The notes: generated from the letters alone by a model not told the origin. Positions 1 to 11,424 are shown, counted from the stretch's first letter. The stretch is 64,000 nucleotides of DNA from Rhyacophila brunnea (GCA_022495005.1 JAGYXB010000463.1:806001-870000), one strand, 5' to 3'. Program-made: numbers and translations.

Positions 1-71
1 TGAAGCAATGTCATACACAGTTAAGATTTTTTGTTCGAAGATTTTTATATTGATAAACAGGCGCTTAATTA

Positions 72-114
72 CAAGGGAGGCTAGGAGGATGTTTAACTAT
101 CCCTCCTAGCGGTG
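72..114. repeat. Short inverted repeat (hairpin)
   Basis: The segment GCTAGGAGGAT (80-90) is answered by ATCCCTCCTAGC (99-110), giving an 11-12 bp stem with one unpaired base and an 8-base loop. It has no coding context. It could be the end of a small foldback element or a chance hairpin. Confidence 0.5.
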
Positions 115-159
115 AGATGTGGCTGGTTGCAGAGTAAAAATATGATGTGTCAACAAGTA

Positions 160-835
160 ACGTTACAATTTTTTTTATTTATTTAAGAAAACAAAACATT
201 GTGGACAAAACAAATCTAAATTCAAGACGTTCACAACATTAAATTTACATTATAACAAATATTACCCTCACAAGAGAGAAGAAGGGAATATGTATATAAA
301 TATAATAATATAAAAAAAAACATAAGTTCGATTTTATACAGAAGAAATTGAATACAAAATACATAGCACGTCACTGAAAATGTCTATGTCTTTGGGAAGC
401 GCATTGACTTGTCTTGCACCGCTCGCTAATGGTGTCTGATAGGCTTGACACGAGGAAATGGTTCCGATACAGAATAAATCGTGGCTACGACCACGTAAGT
501 AATTGACAGGCACATGTAAATTACAGTTCTTTAGGAGACCAGGATTGAAAACCATCCCTCGCGATAACAGGCTAAAATGTTTTAAGAACAGAAGTGACCT
601 ACGAGATTCAAGAGAGTGAAAAATAAGCATGTCTTATATAAAGGCAGTCGGAAAATAATCATTTGACAAAGTATCGAAAGGAAAATAGTAAACATGTGTT
701 AAAATAAATTTCTTCTGGATGCGTTCTAAAATAAGCTTATAGGAAACCACATAAGGACACCTGATAATCGACCCATATTCAAGAATGCTACGCACTGACG
801 CAAAAATCTAGCGTCCACTATTTTTTCTAACCATG
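160..835 (-). mobile_element. 5'-truncated LINE (CR1/Jockey-like), RT C-terminal end plus 3' UTR
   Basis: On the minus strand an open frame at 334-630 reads as the C-terminal end of a non-LTR reverse transcriptase polyprotein. It starts with SLESRRSLLFL and continues with a HVPVNYLRGRSHDLF segment and a DIDIF block, matching the usual order in CR1/Jockey-type elements (S-L-E-x-R-R, then N-F-H-V-P, R-S-x-D-L-F, then D-I-D-I-F). Further upstream on the minus strand, at about 700-770, is YGSIIRCPYVVSYKLILERI, the preceding conserved 'EYGS-I-W-P-Y' block, now frame-broken. After the stop comes an A/T-rich 3' UTR ending in a run of A/T around 165-185. The 3' UTR words near 221-247 (GACGTTCACAACAT) recur near 59529-59555, so the two sites share a 3' end. 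Family-level naming is by eye; its status as a dead, truncated copy is clear. Confidence 0.75.
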
Positions 836-1154
836 TTTCATTAGTTATTTTCCCCTGTTGCTACAGCCCAGAGTTAACCTTTCTCCGCTTGAAGCATACA
901 TACTCCTCCACTCTGACCAGCCATCAATTTTTTTCTCAAATCAATCTCTGATAATTTCTTTATAACCTATTAAACTACTAAAATCGATGCCTTCCCGCAC
1001 TCCGGTATCCTCATAAACCTTTTAAATGTTACTTACTTTTTAGTGCTCATTCACCCATACGTCTCATGTCTCCGACACATCGCAGGTGTTAGTTTTTGGT
1101 AAATCTGACGACGTTCGGGATGTTAATTTAATGACATCTTTTTCTTTGTTACAG

Positions 1155-1797
1155 TTGAATAAAACGCATACAACCACATTTCCCTTAAGTCCAAACTTAT
1201 GGGAATCTAGCTTCTCATTCAGCGTCATTGAAGTCAGTACGGAAGAAAGAATCCACCATCCAAGATACCAAGTAGGTGGAACACAACAAGAGATCAGTTC
1301 CTCCCAGCTGAAAATACCAAGCCAAGATCCTGAAATAACGGTATACACGGCTTATTCCCCAATACTAAATGCACATTGGGGGAGTTTTGAAGAAACTAGA
1401 ATAAACGGAGATAAAAAGCAAGGAAGTTGGAATGATGACAAAGAAGTTGACAGTAGGAGAGAATATGAAACAAGACTTGATGGGACATGGAAGAATGAAA
1501 GAAAAACAGTAGAAGATAGACAAAACGAAGCAAGAAGAGAAGAAGAAGATCAAAGGATTGAAGACAGTGAAAATGAAAATAGGAGAAAATATGATTATGG
1601 AATAAGAGATTATCCTCTTAAATTGCAAACTGTTCCTTTAAAGGTAACAAGAGTTAAGATGCAGCCAGGATTTGCTGGGGCAGTGACTCTAAAATGTGAA
1701 GCATCAATATATGATATCTACAAGTCCAGCAGTGATATCATCAAAATTAGAGAAGAGACTCCGCTCATTGCTCTTGTCATGGGCCAGAGTTCTGCAG
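1155..1797 (+). CDS. Internal exon of a beaten-path (Beat)-like immunoglobulin-domain protein
   Basis: The exon is bounded by a strong acceptor (pyrimidine run then TTACAG, ending 1154) and a good donor (GCAG|GTAAAGT, GT at 1798). It is open in one frame for 214 codons plus one base (entry phase 0, exit phase 1). Near exon residue 36 it has PRYQVGG, and near residues 153-211 it has YPLKLQTV, then TLKCEASIYDIYKSSSD, then a short TPLIALVMGQSSAG tail. This resembles the second Ig domain of Beat proteins, secreted or GPI-linked axon-guidance factors that bind Side-family receptors in insects. Odd points: residues about 80-146 form a highly charged Glu/Arg/Lys/Asp insertion (1392-1592), and the Cys usually found just after the PRYxVGD motif is absent (the sequence there is GGTQQEISS), so the Ig disulfide partner is not visible. 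Exons for the first Ig domain should lie upstream of the window. A decaying paralog is the main alternative. Confidence 0.55.
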
Positions 1798-2908
1798 GTA
1801 AAGTATTGAATACTACGTTGGAATTATTCAGTTTAATTTTGAATTTCTATGAACGAATTTGTCATAATATTTAGTTTTGAATTGTCACCGTGTATTCTTT
1901 CTACTTCTTTTGTCGACCTTTCGGGATTTGTCCATACCCATCAATTGCTCTAAATTATCGATTTAATATTAAGTTTTGTACAAATTCTAGTACTAGGTAT
2001 AATTAATATTAGGTAGGTACGTATCCAAATACCGGTGGTGAGGGGCGGGGAGATAGGCTGTTAAGATTCGACATAAATAATACAAACTAATCATTGCCAG
2101 TTTTACTTATTTGTTTTCATTGAACTAAGAATACAATTTGCAGATGGTACTGATTAATTTTTAAACTTCAATCAAACCCTGCGTAAATTAAGCCATAATA
2201 CTCGTAGTTTAGGTATGCGATGCGGGTTCCGACAAAAATAGTGCACACCTTTTTAATCATAGATATTTGTTTTCATTAAATTAAGAACACATATTAGGGA
2301 TGGTGGTTAAATTCATTAAGTCTTGACTACCCCAAAATATTACATCTAAAAATATCTAAAATTATGTATATAAACGAATATTTTTGTATTATTATCTACT
2401 ATGGAATAGATTAGGTAGGGTTTAATAAATAGAATTTTACAAACTAACAAACGCTATGTACACATTGTAGTGTGTTCAACGAAAACTAATACGTTTGACT
2501 GACAAATTTAGAGTGCACTATTTATATCGGATCGTAACAGCCTACATCTACACTTCGCTACTACCAAATACCACATATATTATATCATTGTATCTATTAT
2601 TTTTCTTTATAGTTTCCTTGCAATCAGTTATACAGGTAGATATAATATTGGCTCATTCAAAAATATAAACCTTAATATAGAGATACAGAGACAACGTATA
2701 ATTATAACTATCATATTTGATATTCTTGTCACAGTTTTTCTTCATCCTTCTTTCCTAGACGTTTCAGGCTCATTGAAGAACAGTAAGTTATTGTAGCGTT
2801 AGTATCCATACACCATTTTGTATAGTACGCAGTATAGTTCAACTTATATGAATAGCATCTGTAACAAGCAAGATATGTCGAGTAAATGCTCAAAATGATA
2901 TTGGGACT

Positions 2909-3181
2909 ATGCAGACTAAACAATGGGTAACCAATAGATTTGATATTTTAATGGGAAGAAGCAATTTGCAGCTATGCAATGAAATGTCATGTTCAGAAAT
3001 ATATTATATACATTGCAGTAGGGATAATGTCTCGCGACACAGAATAATATGCGGTGTCTCTAAGAAGGTTGAGAAACTAAAGTGTGCCCTGACATACGAG
3101 ACAGAAGATCTCGGTAAAATCGTTAATTTCTTTATCAGAATTAGAAATGTGGGCCCAACCAATGATCCTTACTCAGAATAG
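2909..3181 (+). mobile_element. Decayed LINE C-terminal fragment (same family as 45845-46435)
   Basis: The translation keeps RFDILMGRSNLQLCNE early on and EDLGKIVNFFIRI near the end. The fragment at 45850-46350 has RFDVLMGRSESQLCDE and EELGKIVKLFDRI at the equivalent places, and DNA similarity starts around the shared word ACAATGGG. In the better copy this is the zinc-knuckle-like C-terminal tail of a non-LTR polyprotein; here the second Cys/His pair is disrupted. It ends directly before the hAT-like element at 3216. Confidence 0.7.
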
Positions 3182-3215
3182 AATAGGAAATTTTACAGGG
3201 GGTTGCAGTTAAATC

Positions 3216-4084
3216 TAGGGATTGCAATACCGGTATTTTGGTATTTCTTATTGAATACCGGTATTCGTCAAAATATATAGAAAAACTATCAATAAAGTAT
3301 AAGAACAAAAATATATTTAAACCACTGTTTTATGGCAACCTAAAGTACCTACCTGTGTACATTTTTTATATTGACCTTTATAAATATTTATAGAACTGCC
3401 AGAATTTTTACAAATAATATAAGTCCAGGTGCAGGAAAATCTCTCTCAAATTCAACGTTTTGTTTGATGTTTTATCAACGTTGAATCAATTAATAGTGGT
3501 TATAGAATAATTGGAAATATTTTCCGCAACTGTTTACTTTTCCGAAATAATATGTTAATTCATCGCGATCATTCTATATTAAATATGTATTTGAGAATTT
3601 TTTTTTTAGACCATGTCCGATCCTGATAGGATCATATGGGCCATATTTCAGATCATATTTGATCATATTTGTATTGACAGATTTTGTTTTTTACGAGAAA
3701 TGGATGTCAGCCACTTGCTCAGCCTATTAGGTCCATACCCTGACACACACAAATTGAAAAACAATATGTGTACTTGCCAGACCCAGGATTCGAACCTGGG
3801 ACCCACGGCTTTATAGTCCAACGCTTATGCCGCGCGGCCACCGTGGGCGTTTTGTTTTATTATTATTTAACTTTTGTTGATTCCAGTCAATATATTTGCC
3901 TTTGGCATTAATCTTATACACGAAACTTAATATTATACAATATAATAGTAAGTAATTAAAAAATAATATTAAATTCATTTTCGATATTCAAGCGCGAATG
4001 CATTCTTAATACCGAAAATACTGGTATTTTTGATTTTTGAAACCGGTATTGATAAATAATTGAATACCGGTAATGCAATACCTA
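3216..4084. mobile_element. hAT-type MITE with CCGGTA-rich ends, split by a SINE
   Basis: The left end TAGGGATTGCAATACCGGTA and the reverse complement of the right end TAGGTATTGCATTACCGGTA match at 18 of 20 positions. The flanks GTTAAATC (3208-3215) and GTTAAAGC (4085-4092) make an 8-bp target duplication differing at one or two sites, as expected for hAT. Additional ACCGGTATT words occur just inside both ends. There is no coding capacity. The tRNA-SINE at about 3608-3848 sits inside, so the MITE is the older insertion. Confidence 0.8.
3608..3848 (-). mobile_element. tRNA-derived SINE, family A copy 1
   Basis: This is the best-preserved copy of the main SINE family. Read on the minus strand, it begins with a tRNA-like head: GGCCGCGCGGCATAAGCG resembles a pol III A box and GGTTCGAATCC is a canonical B box. 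A roughly 150-base tRNA-unrelated body follows, including ACATCCATTTCTCGTAAAAA and GGATCGGACATGGTC. It ends in an A-rich tail (T run at 3600-3608 on the plus strand). The head resembles a Ser/Leu-type tRNA but has no intact acceptor stem. Confidence 0.85.
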
Positions 4085-5101
4085 GTTAAAGCCTCAGTAA
4101 AAAATACAAATAAACACACATAGAGATACGATGGCAGCTTAATAACCAAATACATAATGGTAGTCTCTAGCAATATAATATAATGAATATATTTAACTAT
4201 TAAAATGAAATCTTTTTAATAATGAATAAATACCAATTATAGATTTTACCACAAGATAACATAGTTAGATCATCGAAATACGAGCGAAATGTGTCAGATT
4301 TGAATTCGTGCTGGTTTACACGACTTATTCAATGCAATTTCGACTTATAATTTCAATTAATATGCGCATACATACAGAGGATAGATGAGAGTCTATTCTA
4401 CCCTTTCTTTTATTGTTATACAGCCTAGTGAAAAAGGTCGAGCCAAAGTTATTATGAAGTTGCAACACTAAGGGTCATTTTTCGTAAATCGCATAACCAA
4501 CGGGATAAAATATTAATAAATAATATTTGAAATTATGTAACTAGATAAGACACATGCTTTTAAGAAAATTAACATTCACATTTGTCAAATGATTATTAAG
4601 AATTATCCATATTAAGTAGGACAGTTATTTGCTTCAATAGCCGAAAGTACTAAAATTAATTGAATGCTTTCTTCTTTACTTCCATACTATTTTTTGTGGA
4701 TTGCAAAAAACTATTTTCAACACGTGTAGTCAGTTAATTACCTAGTTACTCTTAATAAAACAATTACTATAATTGTTATAAATCAGTGGTGCAGAACCCT
4801 TGGACCCAACAATTGAAATGTGCAAAATTATTTCTTAAAACATCATAATAATAAAATTACTTACTACACAAATTTTAAATAAAACACGATAATACAGTGT
4901 TTTTGGTGTACCAAACCTCCATTTTTTATTTTTTTATATTTTTGAGGATTCAGTACCTAAGTACTTTTCCATTATGTGTTTATTCATAAAACATCAAATC
5001 CAGCTCTGTTTGTTAGAAAAATATAATAAACCCGGTGGTTGATTGCAATATCCGACAGATGCCATTTAAAAATATATTTTATGACTAACTTTAAACCTTA
5101 T

Positions 5102-5599
5102 TTAAGGGCGGACGTGCTCAGCGTGAGTCAAAATGGAACTTTTATTCTATTTTCAAAGCATGATCCTGGGCATTCTTTAAACGTTGTAGATAATCTATTT
5201 ATATAATTTTCAAACCTTATTATCCTTTATATTTTGAGATTATCAATATAATTTTTTATCGTAAATATTTCACTATAATAATGTTGACATAAATTATACT
5301 GATGGTTTTATAAATGCGTTTAAAAATTAATAAATGTAAAAAATCTTAACACCACTACACATTTATACACTGAAATATGACTATATTCTAAAACATTAAA
5401 GCGAGAGGTTTAAAAGAATACTATTTTATGTAATAAAAATACTTTATGCAGTCATCAAATGTTTAAAATAAATATAAAGGATAAGGCTTCAAAATTATAT
5501 AAATAGATTACCTACAACGTTTAAGGAATGTCCAGGATCATGCTTTGAAAATAGAATAAAAGTTCCATTTTGACCCATGCTGAGCACGTCCGCCCTTAA
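5102..5599. mobile_element. TTAA-flanked foldback MITE, copy 1
   Basis: The element runs from GGGCGGACGTGCTCAGCGT at the left to the matching inverted end at the right, with TTAA directly outside both ends (5102-5105 and 5596-5599). The outer ~115 bp are inverted repeats. Internally it is a deletion derivative of the larger palindrome at 14378-15690: past the left arm it continues directly into right-arm sequence (ATTCTAAAACATTA, GCGAGAGGTTTAAAAGAATA). There is no open frame. The TTAA duplication points to piggyBac-type mobilisation, but TTAA could also be part of the ends because it is self-complementary. Confidence 0.8.
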
Positions 5600-6686
5600 G
5601 AATATTTTATTTCACAATTCGTTTTTTTAACTGTTTACTAATATGTTTGTAAAAATAAAACAGTCTATTTCCGTGCTAAATGTGTTTGAAAGTTTTTTGC
5701 GACTTACTTAAAATGGCGAAATATGTAGGTTACCGACATTGTAACTGAGAACCTTTTATCATTTTATCTGTTAATCTTTTTCACAAAGTCTATTGGTACC
5801 AGCATATATTTTCAGTGGTATCACAACCACCGACACGTTTTGTATACCTAAGCATTTCGTATACTTACACCACAATTTTGAGTTAACCGAGTGGCAAAGA
5901 CGATTGATACGCATATCGACTAACCAGCAAACCAGTTAACTGCGCCTTTGTTAAAAAATGATATTTTGATGGCATTTTGTTAAGTATGTTTTCTATGCTC
6001 ACACAAAAATTCAAATTCCTAAACCTATAAATAAATGCGTTATCGTTCTTTACACAAAACAGCCAACTGCAGTTGCCAAATTTCCAATATCATAAATGGA
6101 ACAATTCCGCTCTTTATATAAAAAAAAATATATGTAAAAGGGAAGCTAAAATAGTGTATTAATTTATTTATAGTACAGCTTATTTGTAAAAAAAAATCGA
6201 AGTGTATTTTTGGAATTGTTAAATTCCATTCCGTAGGTACTTAAAGTAATAAGTTTTTTCTCCTTCCTAAATAATTTACCCACGTGAAGTGAGCCGGTTT
6301 GCAGATTAAGAAGATATACGCTGAAAACAGTATAAAACTATGCAACACTGTGGTAACTGATAGCAATTCAAGTATAGTATTTTTTCCGACAAAGAATAAT
6401 TACTTATTTTAAATTATTGATATCCTACTTATAAAATGTTTTGTATCGCTGTTCTATAGCTGAAACTATATATGCCCCAAATTTTATAAAATAATACGCT
6501 TTTGCCTGCACGTGTTTTATTCTTTCTAATTAAGCTACAGTAGTTTCGTTTTCAAAACCACTATTATACAGAGAAAAATCCTTTATTTGAATAAACATTT
6601 CTTCGGTAATATTATTATTCCCAGTAGCGTGCGTGCACGACGTCTGTTTGTTTTCAATTATAACGTGGCCGTATTTCAATTCGCAG

Positions 6687-6781
6687 GTGGTTGCCTCAGG
6701 TGTCTAGAAGAGCAGTGGTTCTCCATTGTCGGGCTGTCGTGGCTGCACACGGTTTGGAAAGTGCTCCTCTCGACGAGATGA
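6687..6781 (+). CDS. Putative last coding exon of the Beat-like gene
   Basis: After an acceptor TTTCAATTCGCAG (AG at 6685-6686) the frame reads GCLRCLEEQWFSIVGLSWLH, then TVWKVLLSTR and a TGA at 6779-6781. It needs one base from the preceding exon. The exon at 1155-1797 ends with exactly one spare base, G, which with GT here makes a Gly codon. The segment is clearly richer in G+C than its surroundings. Its hydrophobic, Trp/Leu/Val-rich C-terminus would suit a GPI-signal or membrane tail, as several Beat proteins have. AATAAA follows 9 bases after the stop. No internal homology beyond phase and position is recognisable, so a chance short frame remains possible. Confidence 0.45.
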
Positions 6782-6790
6782 AATGTGTAA

Positions 6791-6796
6791 AATAAA
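6791..6796 (+). promoter_or_regulatory. Polyadenylation signal AATAAA
   Basis: A canonical AATAAA lies 9 bases after the TGA of the putative last Beat-like exon, which would imply a very short 3' UTR. Such hexamers are common in A/T-rich DNA, so weight comes from position. Confidence 0.4.
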
Positions 6797-7127
6797 TATT
6801 ACGAAAGACAATTATATAAAGGACACATCATGTAAAATGTGTAAGGTATTATATTAATATTTTTTGTTATATGAAAATACATTTACTACCATAACAAAAT
6901 ACGTTTAAAGTGAAATAAGTACATGTTAAGTAGGTAGGTACTTATTTATTTATAATAAAACATATTAGCAGAAAACCTACGTAATGCTTCCAGAGATTTC
7001 TTTCATCCATTATTTTTTAATTTCTAACCTTAACTATTATAACCCAGTCTAAGAGCATTCTTTGTACACAGTTCTTCACCAACAATTATTATTCCCGTCC
7101 ACAATTTTGCCCCGCTATGTAAATATA

Positions 7128-7525
7128 CAGTGTTTTTGGTTTTAGTGAAATGAGAACCCAAATTTTAAACTATGTTTTCTCTTATATTATGTACAATTGT
7201 AGATTTTTTAGACTCTTTTTCGGTTTCTTTCGAGCATGTCCGATCCAAATAATATCATATGGGCCTCCACAGAGTGGAGGTTTGTATTAACAGTTTTTGT
7301 TTTTACGAGAAATGGATGTCAGCCACTTGCTCAACCAATTAGATCCATACTCTGACTCAAACTCTGACAAATTGAAAAATAATAATATGTGTACTTTGCC
7401 AGACCCAGGATTCCATCCTGGAACTCACTCTTAAACCGCGCGGCCACTCACTGAGTGTATACATACTATAAGAGAAAATTTAGTTTAAAATCTGGCTTCT
7501 CATTTCACTTAAACCAAAAACACTG
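7128..7525. mobile_element. MITE with CAGTGTTTTTGGTTT ends, split by a SINE
   Basis: The left end CAGTGTTTTTGGTTTTAGTG and the right end read on the other strand, CAGTGTTTTTGGTTTAAGTG, match for about 60 bp with few differences, up to a shared TTTTCTCTTATA. The CAGTG start is hAT-like, but I see no convincing 8-bp duplication (TAAATATA versus TCTTTTTA). Without the SINE inside, the element is only about 175 bp. A lone similar end, CAGTGTTTTTGG, occurs at about 4894. Confidence 0.75.
7233..7455 (-). mobile_element. tRNA-derived SINE, family A copy 2 (nested in MITE)
   Basis: It shares the body words GTCCGATCC, GGGCCTCCACAGAGTGGAGG and ACGAGAAATGGATGTCAGCC with the other copies. The B-box region is degraded to TTCCATCC on the plus strand where the intact copies have TTCGAACC. 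It lies wholly within the inverted-repeat MITE at 7128-7525 and is therefore younger than it. Confidence 0.8.
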
Positions 7526-10500
7526 TCTTTTTACTTAGCAGGACAGAATTCTTGGTGGCCTCAATTTTTACCCTACGATTCTTCGCCTGGAAAATGCTAT
7601 ATTCTACATTCAAAAAATACATTTTGAATTTATCAATCAACAAAACTTATTATTTTAATAGTATCATAATTTGTTTAATTATATTTTTTTATCTTTTAGA
7701 ATATAATATCACACTTTGAGTGCAAGACTATTACATTTTCTGATAACGCATCGATATAAAAGACTTTTTTTTTTTGTAAAAATCAAAGGATCGATATTTT
7801 CAGATTATCAACAATATAATTTTAATAAATGTAATTAATGAAATTAAAAAAAATAATAATCGTCTTGCTCTCGATATATGATAATTTAATTTTTAACAGT
7901 ATATTTAAAGACTTTCTTTTTATTTCCATATCCTTTCAACTTGATTGTGATTTTAAAATATAAGCATTAATTATGAAGTTTTCGAGTCGCAAAACCCGCT
8001 CTGAACATTTCATAAATTAAATTAAATTTTCTTGCAAATATGGACACTTATTGTCACCGTTTTATGTAAATATGATGAGAAAATAAAATTATAAAATATG
8101 AGTATGAAGTAAAAACTGTTTTTTGTGACAGTAGGAAAGTCGCAAAATCGGGTTTTGTGACTCGACGAATCGTCTAAAAAATATTATTAGGATAACCTAT
8201 ACCTGTGTTAAACTTAGATAATACTATTACGTTTCGCAGTGAAAATGTCTTTTAAAGAAAAATGTAAATATAAATTAATATAATAATAATTGATAAAATA
8301 CATTTTATGGATCGGTAAATCGATCTTCAATTTATTTATTAAAACATTAATGTGACAGTGTACTTACATGTTTATTGTATTTTTGTATTAGAATAAACGG
8401 CCTCCTTAGAAGATGTAACTAAAAAATAATTATAAATTTATTATATTCGTAACAACTGAAATTTTGAATTAAATGAAAGCCCAAACGCCACAAAATACAA
8501 ACTGAATTAAGCGCGAGTTTAAAAGCCAGCGGCGATATACAGTTAACAAATGCACAAGTCTGAAAGAATTAATTATGGGAATATGCCACAAAGTAATATG
8601 ATATACTAGGTACCATGGCATTGAGGAAGTTAATAATTGTAAAGTTTTTTTTTAAATAGAATTGGAGAGAGAACCTAAAAAACGGATATTCATTCAAAAA
8701 GGGCTATATGACACTAAGTTTCAGTTGAAACCTCATTGAAATTATTAAAAAAAAGGTTCATTTCAATAGTGTTAACTGTTTTCAAAAATAAATTACGATG
8801 AATTTTATCGAAAAACATGACATTTAAATCAGTTTTTGTGTTGGGTCGTTTTAACGCAGGAATTATTCACATTATACTCGTACATTTTTTGTTAAAAATC
8901 ATCAGATTTTTTTTTAATTTTTAAAAAATATCATTTTGCATATTAATTAAAAAATTTGAATATGATGTGGCGTTAAGGTCTTTATGTATTTCAAAACTTC
9001 TTATTGTAGATATTATAAACAGATACAATTAAAAAGAGTTTCTAATAAATAATTAATTTTAACTCTATGAAAAAAAATCTTATTATTATTAAAAATGAAT
9101 GTAAAATACTTATTGTTTAGTGATTTAAAATTTTAAATAATTATAATTTCTACTTGAATTAAAAAAAAAACACGATATCGCTCTGCTAAAAATACTAAGC
9201 TTTATTCCCATCTCTTCGTTCCAGGGTTGATTGCGAATATACATATTGAAAATACTTAATATTGGAGAATGTTATAAGTATGTATTACGTTGTATTTATC
9301 ATTGGTCTAATTTAATATATTTTTTAAATATAATTAAATAATAATATTTTAAAGATTGAGAAATCGTTGTTTTTTACAAGCCTTTACAAATGAAATATTA
9401 CAATATTGAAAATACGAATCGAAACGAAACATAACATCCCAATATTTTGATAAAACATAATATCTTTCATGGTGCGGTTTCTCTGTTCTCGCCTACACGT
9501 GTTCACGGCACGGTAAGTAAAAATCCCCCTCCCAATCTTTCACGTCCATTTATTATTATAATATATTTATTTTCTTCATTTAAATACAATTACCCCCTAC
9601 AATTATTATCCATACGATTTCACGTTGTTCACGAAGTTACCTATACCCCTAATCCATATACCTCCTGCATTCATCCTGTCACACTATACATATAGCCATC
9701 TGACGTGTTGGCCAGAATATACAAATCACTGTATACTAACGAAGTAAATTCGTTTTAAAAGGTTCAGTTTTAAAAGGTAGTCAGAAATAAGATTTTAGTT
9801 CTGGGAATAGGTTACAAAGTACAACATAAATTTCAACATCGTTTGAGATCTCGTTGAGTAATGCAGATAAAATGGCTGCCGGAACGCAGTTATTGATAAC
9901 TTTGAGGGTATGACCGATTTAAATCTAATATTTACGACCACCAAACTCATTTGTCCACACAGTGATGTTATGTGTATTTCTTGCATATAAAAATGGCACA
10001 GGAAATTGCTTAACCGATATTGATTCATTGGAGAACAACAGAAGGCTCCATCTTAATAAGAATTTACCTCGTTGGTAATTAGGTACTAACTTAATTCCAT
10101 TGAATTAACCACCTTAAATGTGCAAACAATAAATAGTTAGTTAAATTGAATTTATAATATTATTTTATGAATTTATCATATTATTTTTAATATCTAAATA
10201 TTGTTAATTAGAGTCATTTATTATATAATATTACTTGTCACGAAGAGTCCTTGGGAAAATACTCTATTATTACATGTTATTTTAGAATATTACGTTTATA
10301 GTTTCATCATTGTATTATTTTTAATGCCAACATTATTTTTCATCGTCTCACTATTTTCTCCACAACTGTAAATACAATATCAACAATCATTTTTGTAGGT
10401 ATTTGATACCTACTATTTCAAAGGTAAATAATACATAATTTTATTTAAATAGTTAGAAATATTTTAGACAGGGTGCCAAACTATTTATAAATATACAAAA

Positions 10501-11420
10501 AAACAATATAATTAAATTATAATGTAAGTGTTAGACAGTATAAAAATTTATATGGTAAAAAATAAAGAGCTAAAAAAATTGTTGTTTTTTTTATTATATG
10601 ATTCGAATTCCACACTCTTTTTAACCTATACAATATTATTATCTTATACCTAGTCGAGATCAAGGTAAATAGTACATATCCGCATATAAATTACACACTG
10701 ATTTGTAAACTTATACAAATGCGCAAGTACAAAAAACAACATCCTACAAAACCACGCACCGCTACTTCCGATGAAATAGTTTATCGTAGGGATGCTACCA
10801 AATGTTGGTAAGTCTCAAAATCATATTAAGTATGGAGTAATTTCAATTTGAAACTTTGACGTGCTCTATAAAATCAGGCATAATGCTAATTTCTTTGTGC
10901 TTTATATTTTATTTGCTTTTATGTGCTTTATATAGACACAAAATCTGTTGTTAACTCTAAATATCTAAATTATCGACTTAACAACTTTTGGCAGCAACCC
11001 CACGATGTTATGTTTCCCAATTTTTTACTTTTTGTATAAATCTTACATTTACTGGACCAGACGGTATCGCAATGTCGCTTCAACTTTAAACTACCTTTTA
11101 CGTTGAACTTGTTTCCCAACTAATAGACAATTATCGTATAAATCCTATAATATCGAATGGTAATTTCTTAATAATGAAACAAGAGGTCTCGCATCTTTTT
11201 CATGGAACGAGTATTGAAATCATACATTTACGGCAAATTCACATATTAAAATTTCCAGATTCCAGATCCAGCATAATAATTATAAATAGATTCAACGGAT
11301 TGAAGAATACTCTAGAACGGGCATGTCCAACTTTAAGTAGGCTGTGATTCACTATCTGGAATCAAAACTGAAGTTCTGAGGAAATATATTATAAGCAACA
11401 GAAAAAATCTTTTTGAAAAA
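7526..11420. other. A/T-rich stretch without supported genes
   Basis: There are no frames with coding character. One notable structure is the inverted pair CGAGTCGCAAAACCCG (7983-7998) and CGGGTTTTGTGACTCG (8149-8164), whose sequence also recurs near 57418-57440. A short hAT-like word, GGGCATGTCCAACTTTAAGT, lies near 11319 and is echoed near 57850. The rest looks like decayed repeats and A/T runs. Confidence 0.5.
7983..8164. repeat. Inverted repeat CGAGTCGCAAAACCCG, possible MITE
   Basis: Two 16-bp arms, 7983-7998 and 8149-8164, are inverted with one mismatch and enclose about 150 bp of A/T-rich sequence. A related word, GCGGGTTTTAAGACTCG, is found near 57418, suggesting a dispersed element with these ends. 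No target duplication was resolved. Confidence 0.5.
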
Positions 11421-11424
11421 AGTA

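Larger units (their letters stand above)
1798..6686 (+). other. Inferred intron of the Beat-like gene
   Basis: This is the interval between the donor at 1798 (GTAAAG) and the acceptor ending TTCGCAG at 6686. The flanking exons match in phase (1/1). The interval is A/T-rich, has no long open frame and contains a LINE fragment, a hAT-type MITE with a nested SINE and a TTAA foldback element. Additional small exons cannot be excluded. Confidence 0.45.

Noticed and set aside
1365..1628. 87-codon minus-strand frame
   Set aside because: Antisense of the Glu/Arg/Lys-rich part of the Beat-like exon, giving a Phe/Ile/Ser-rich pseudo-protein.
3760..3850. Possible functional tRNA gene on the minus strand
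   Set aside because: A and B boxes are present but there is no complementary acceptor stem, and the same block is followed by the same non-tRNA body in about ten copies, so it is a SINE head.
4894..4920. Another start of the CAGTGTTTTTGG MITE
   Set aside because: Only the first 12 bases match and no inverted partner was found nearby.
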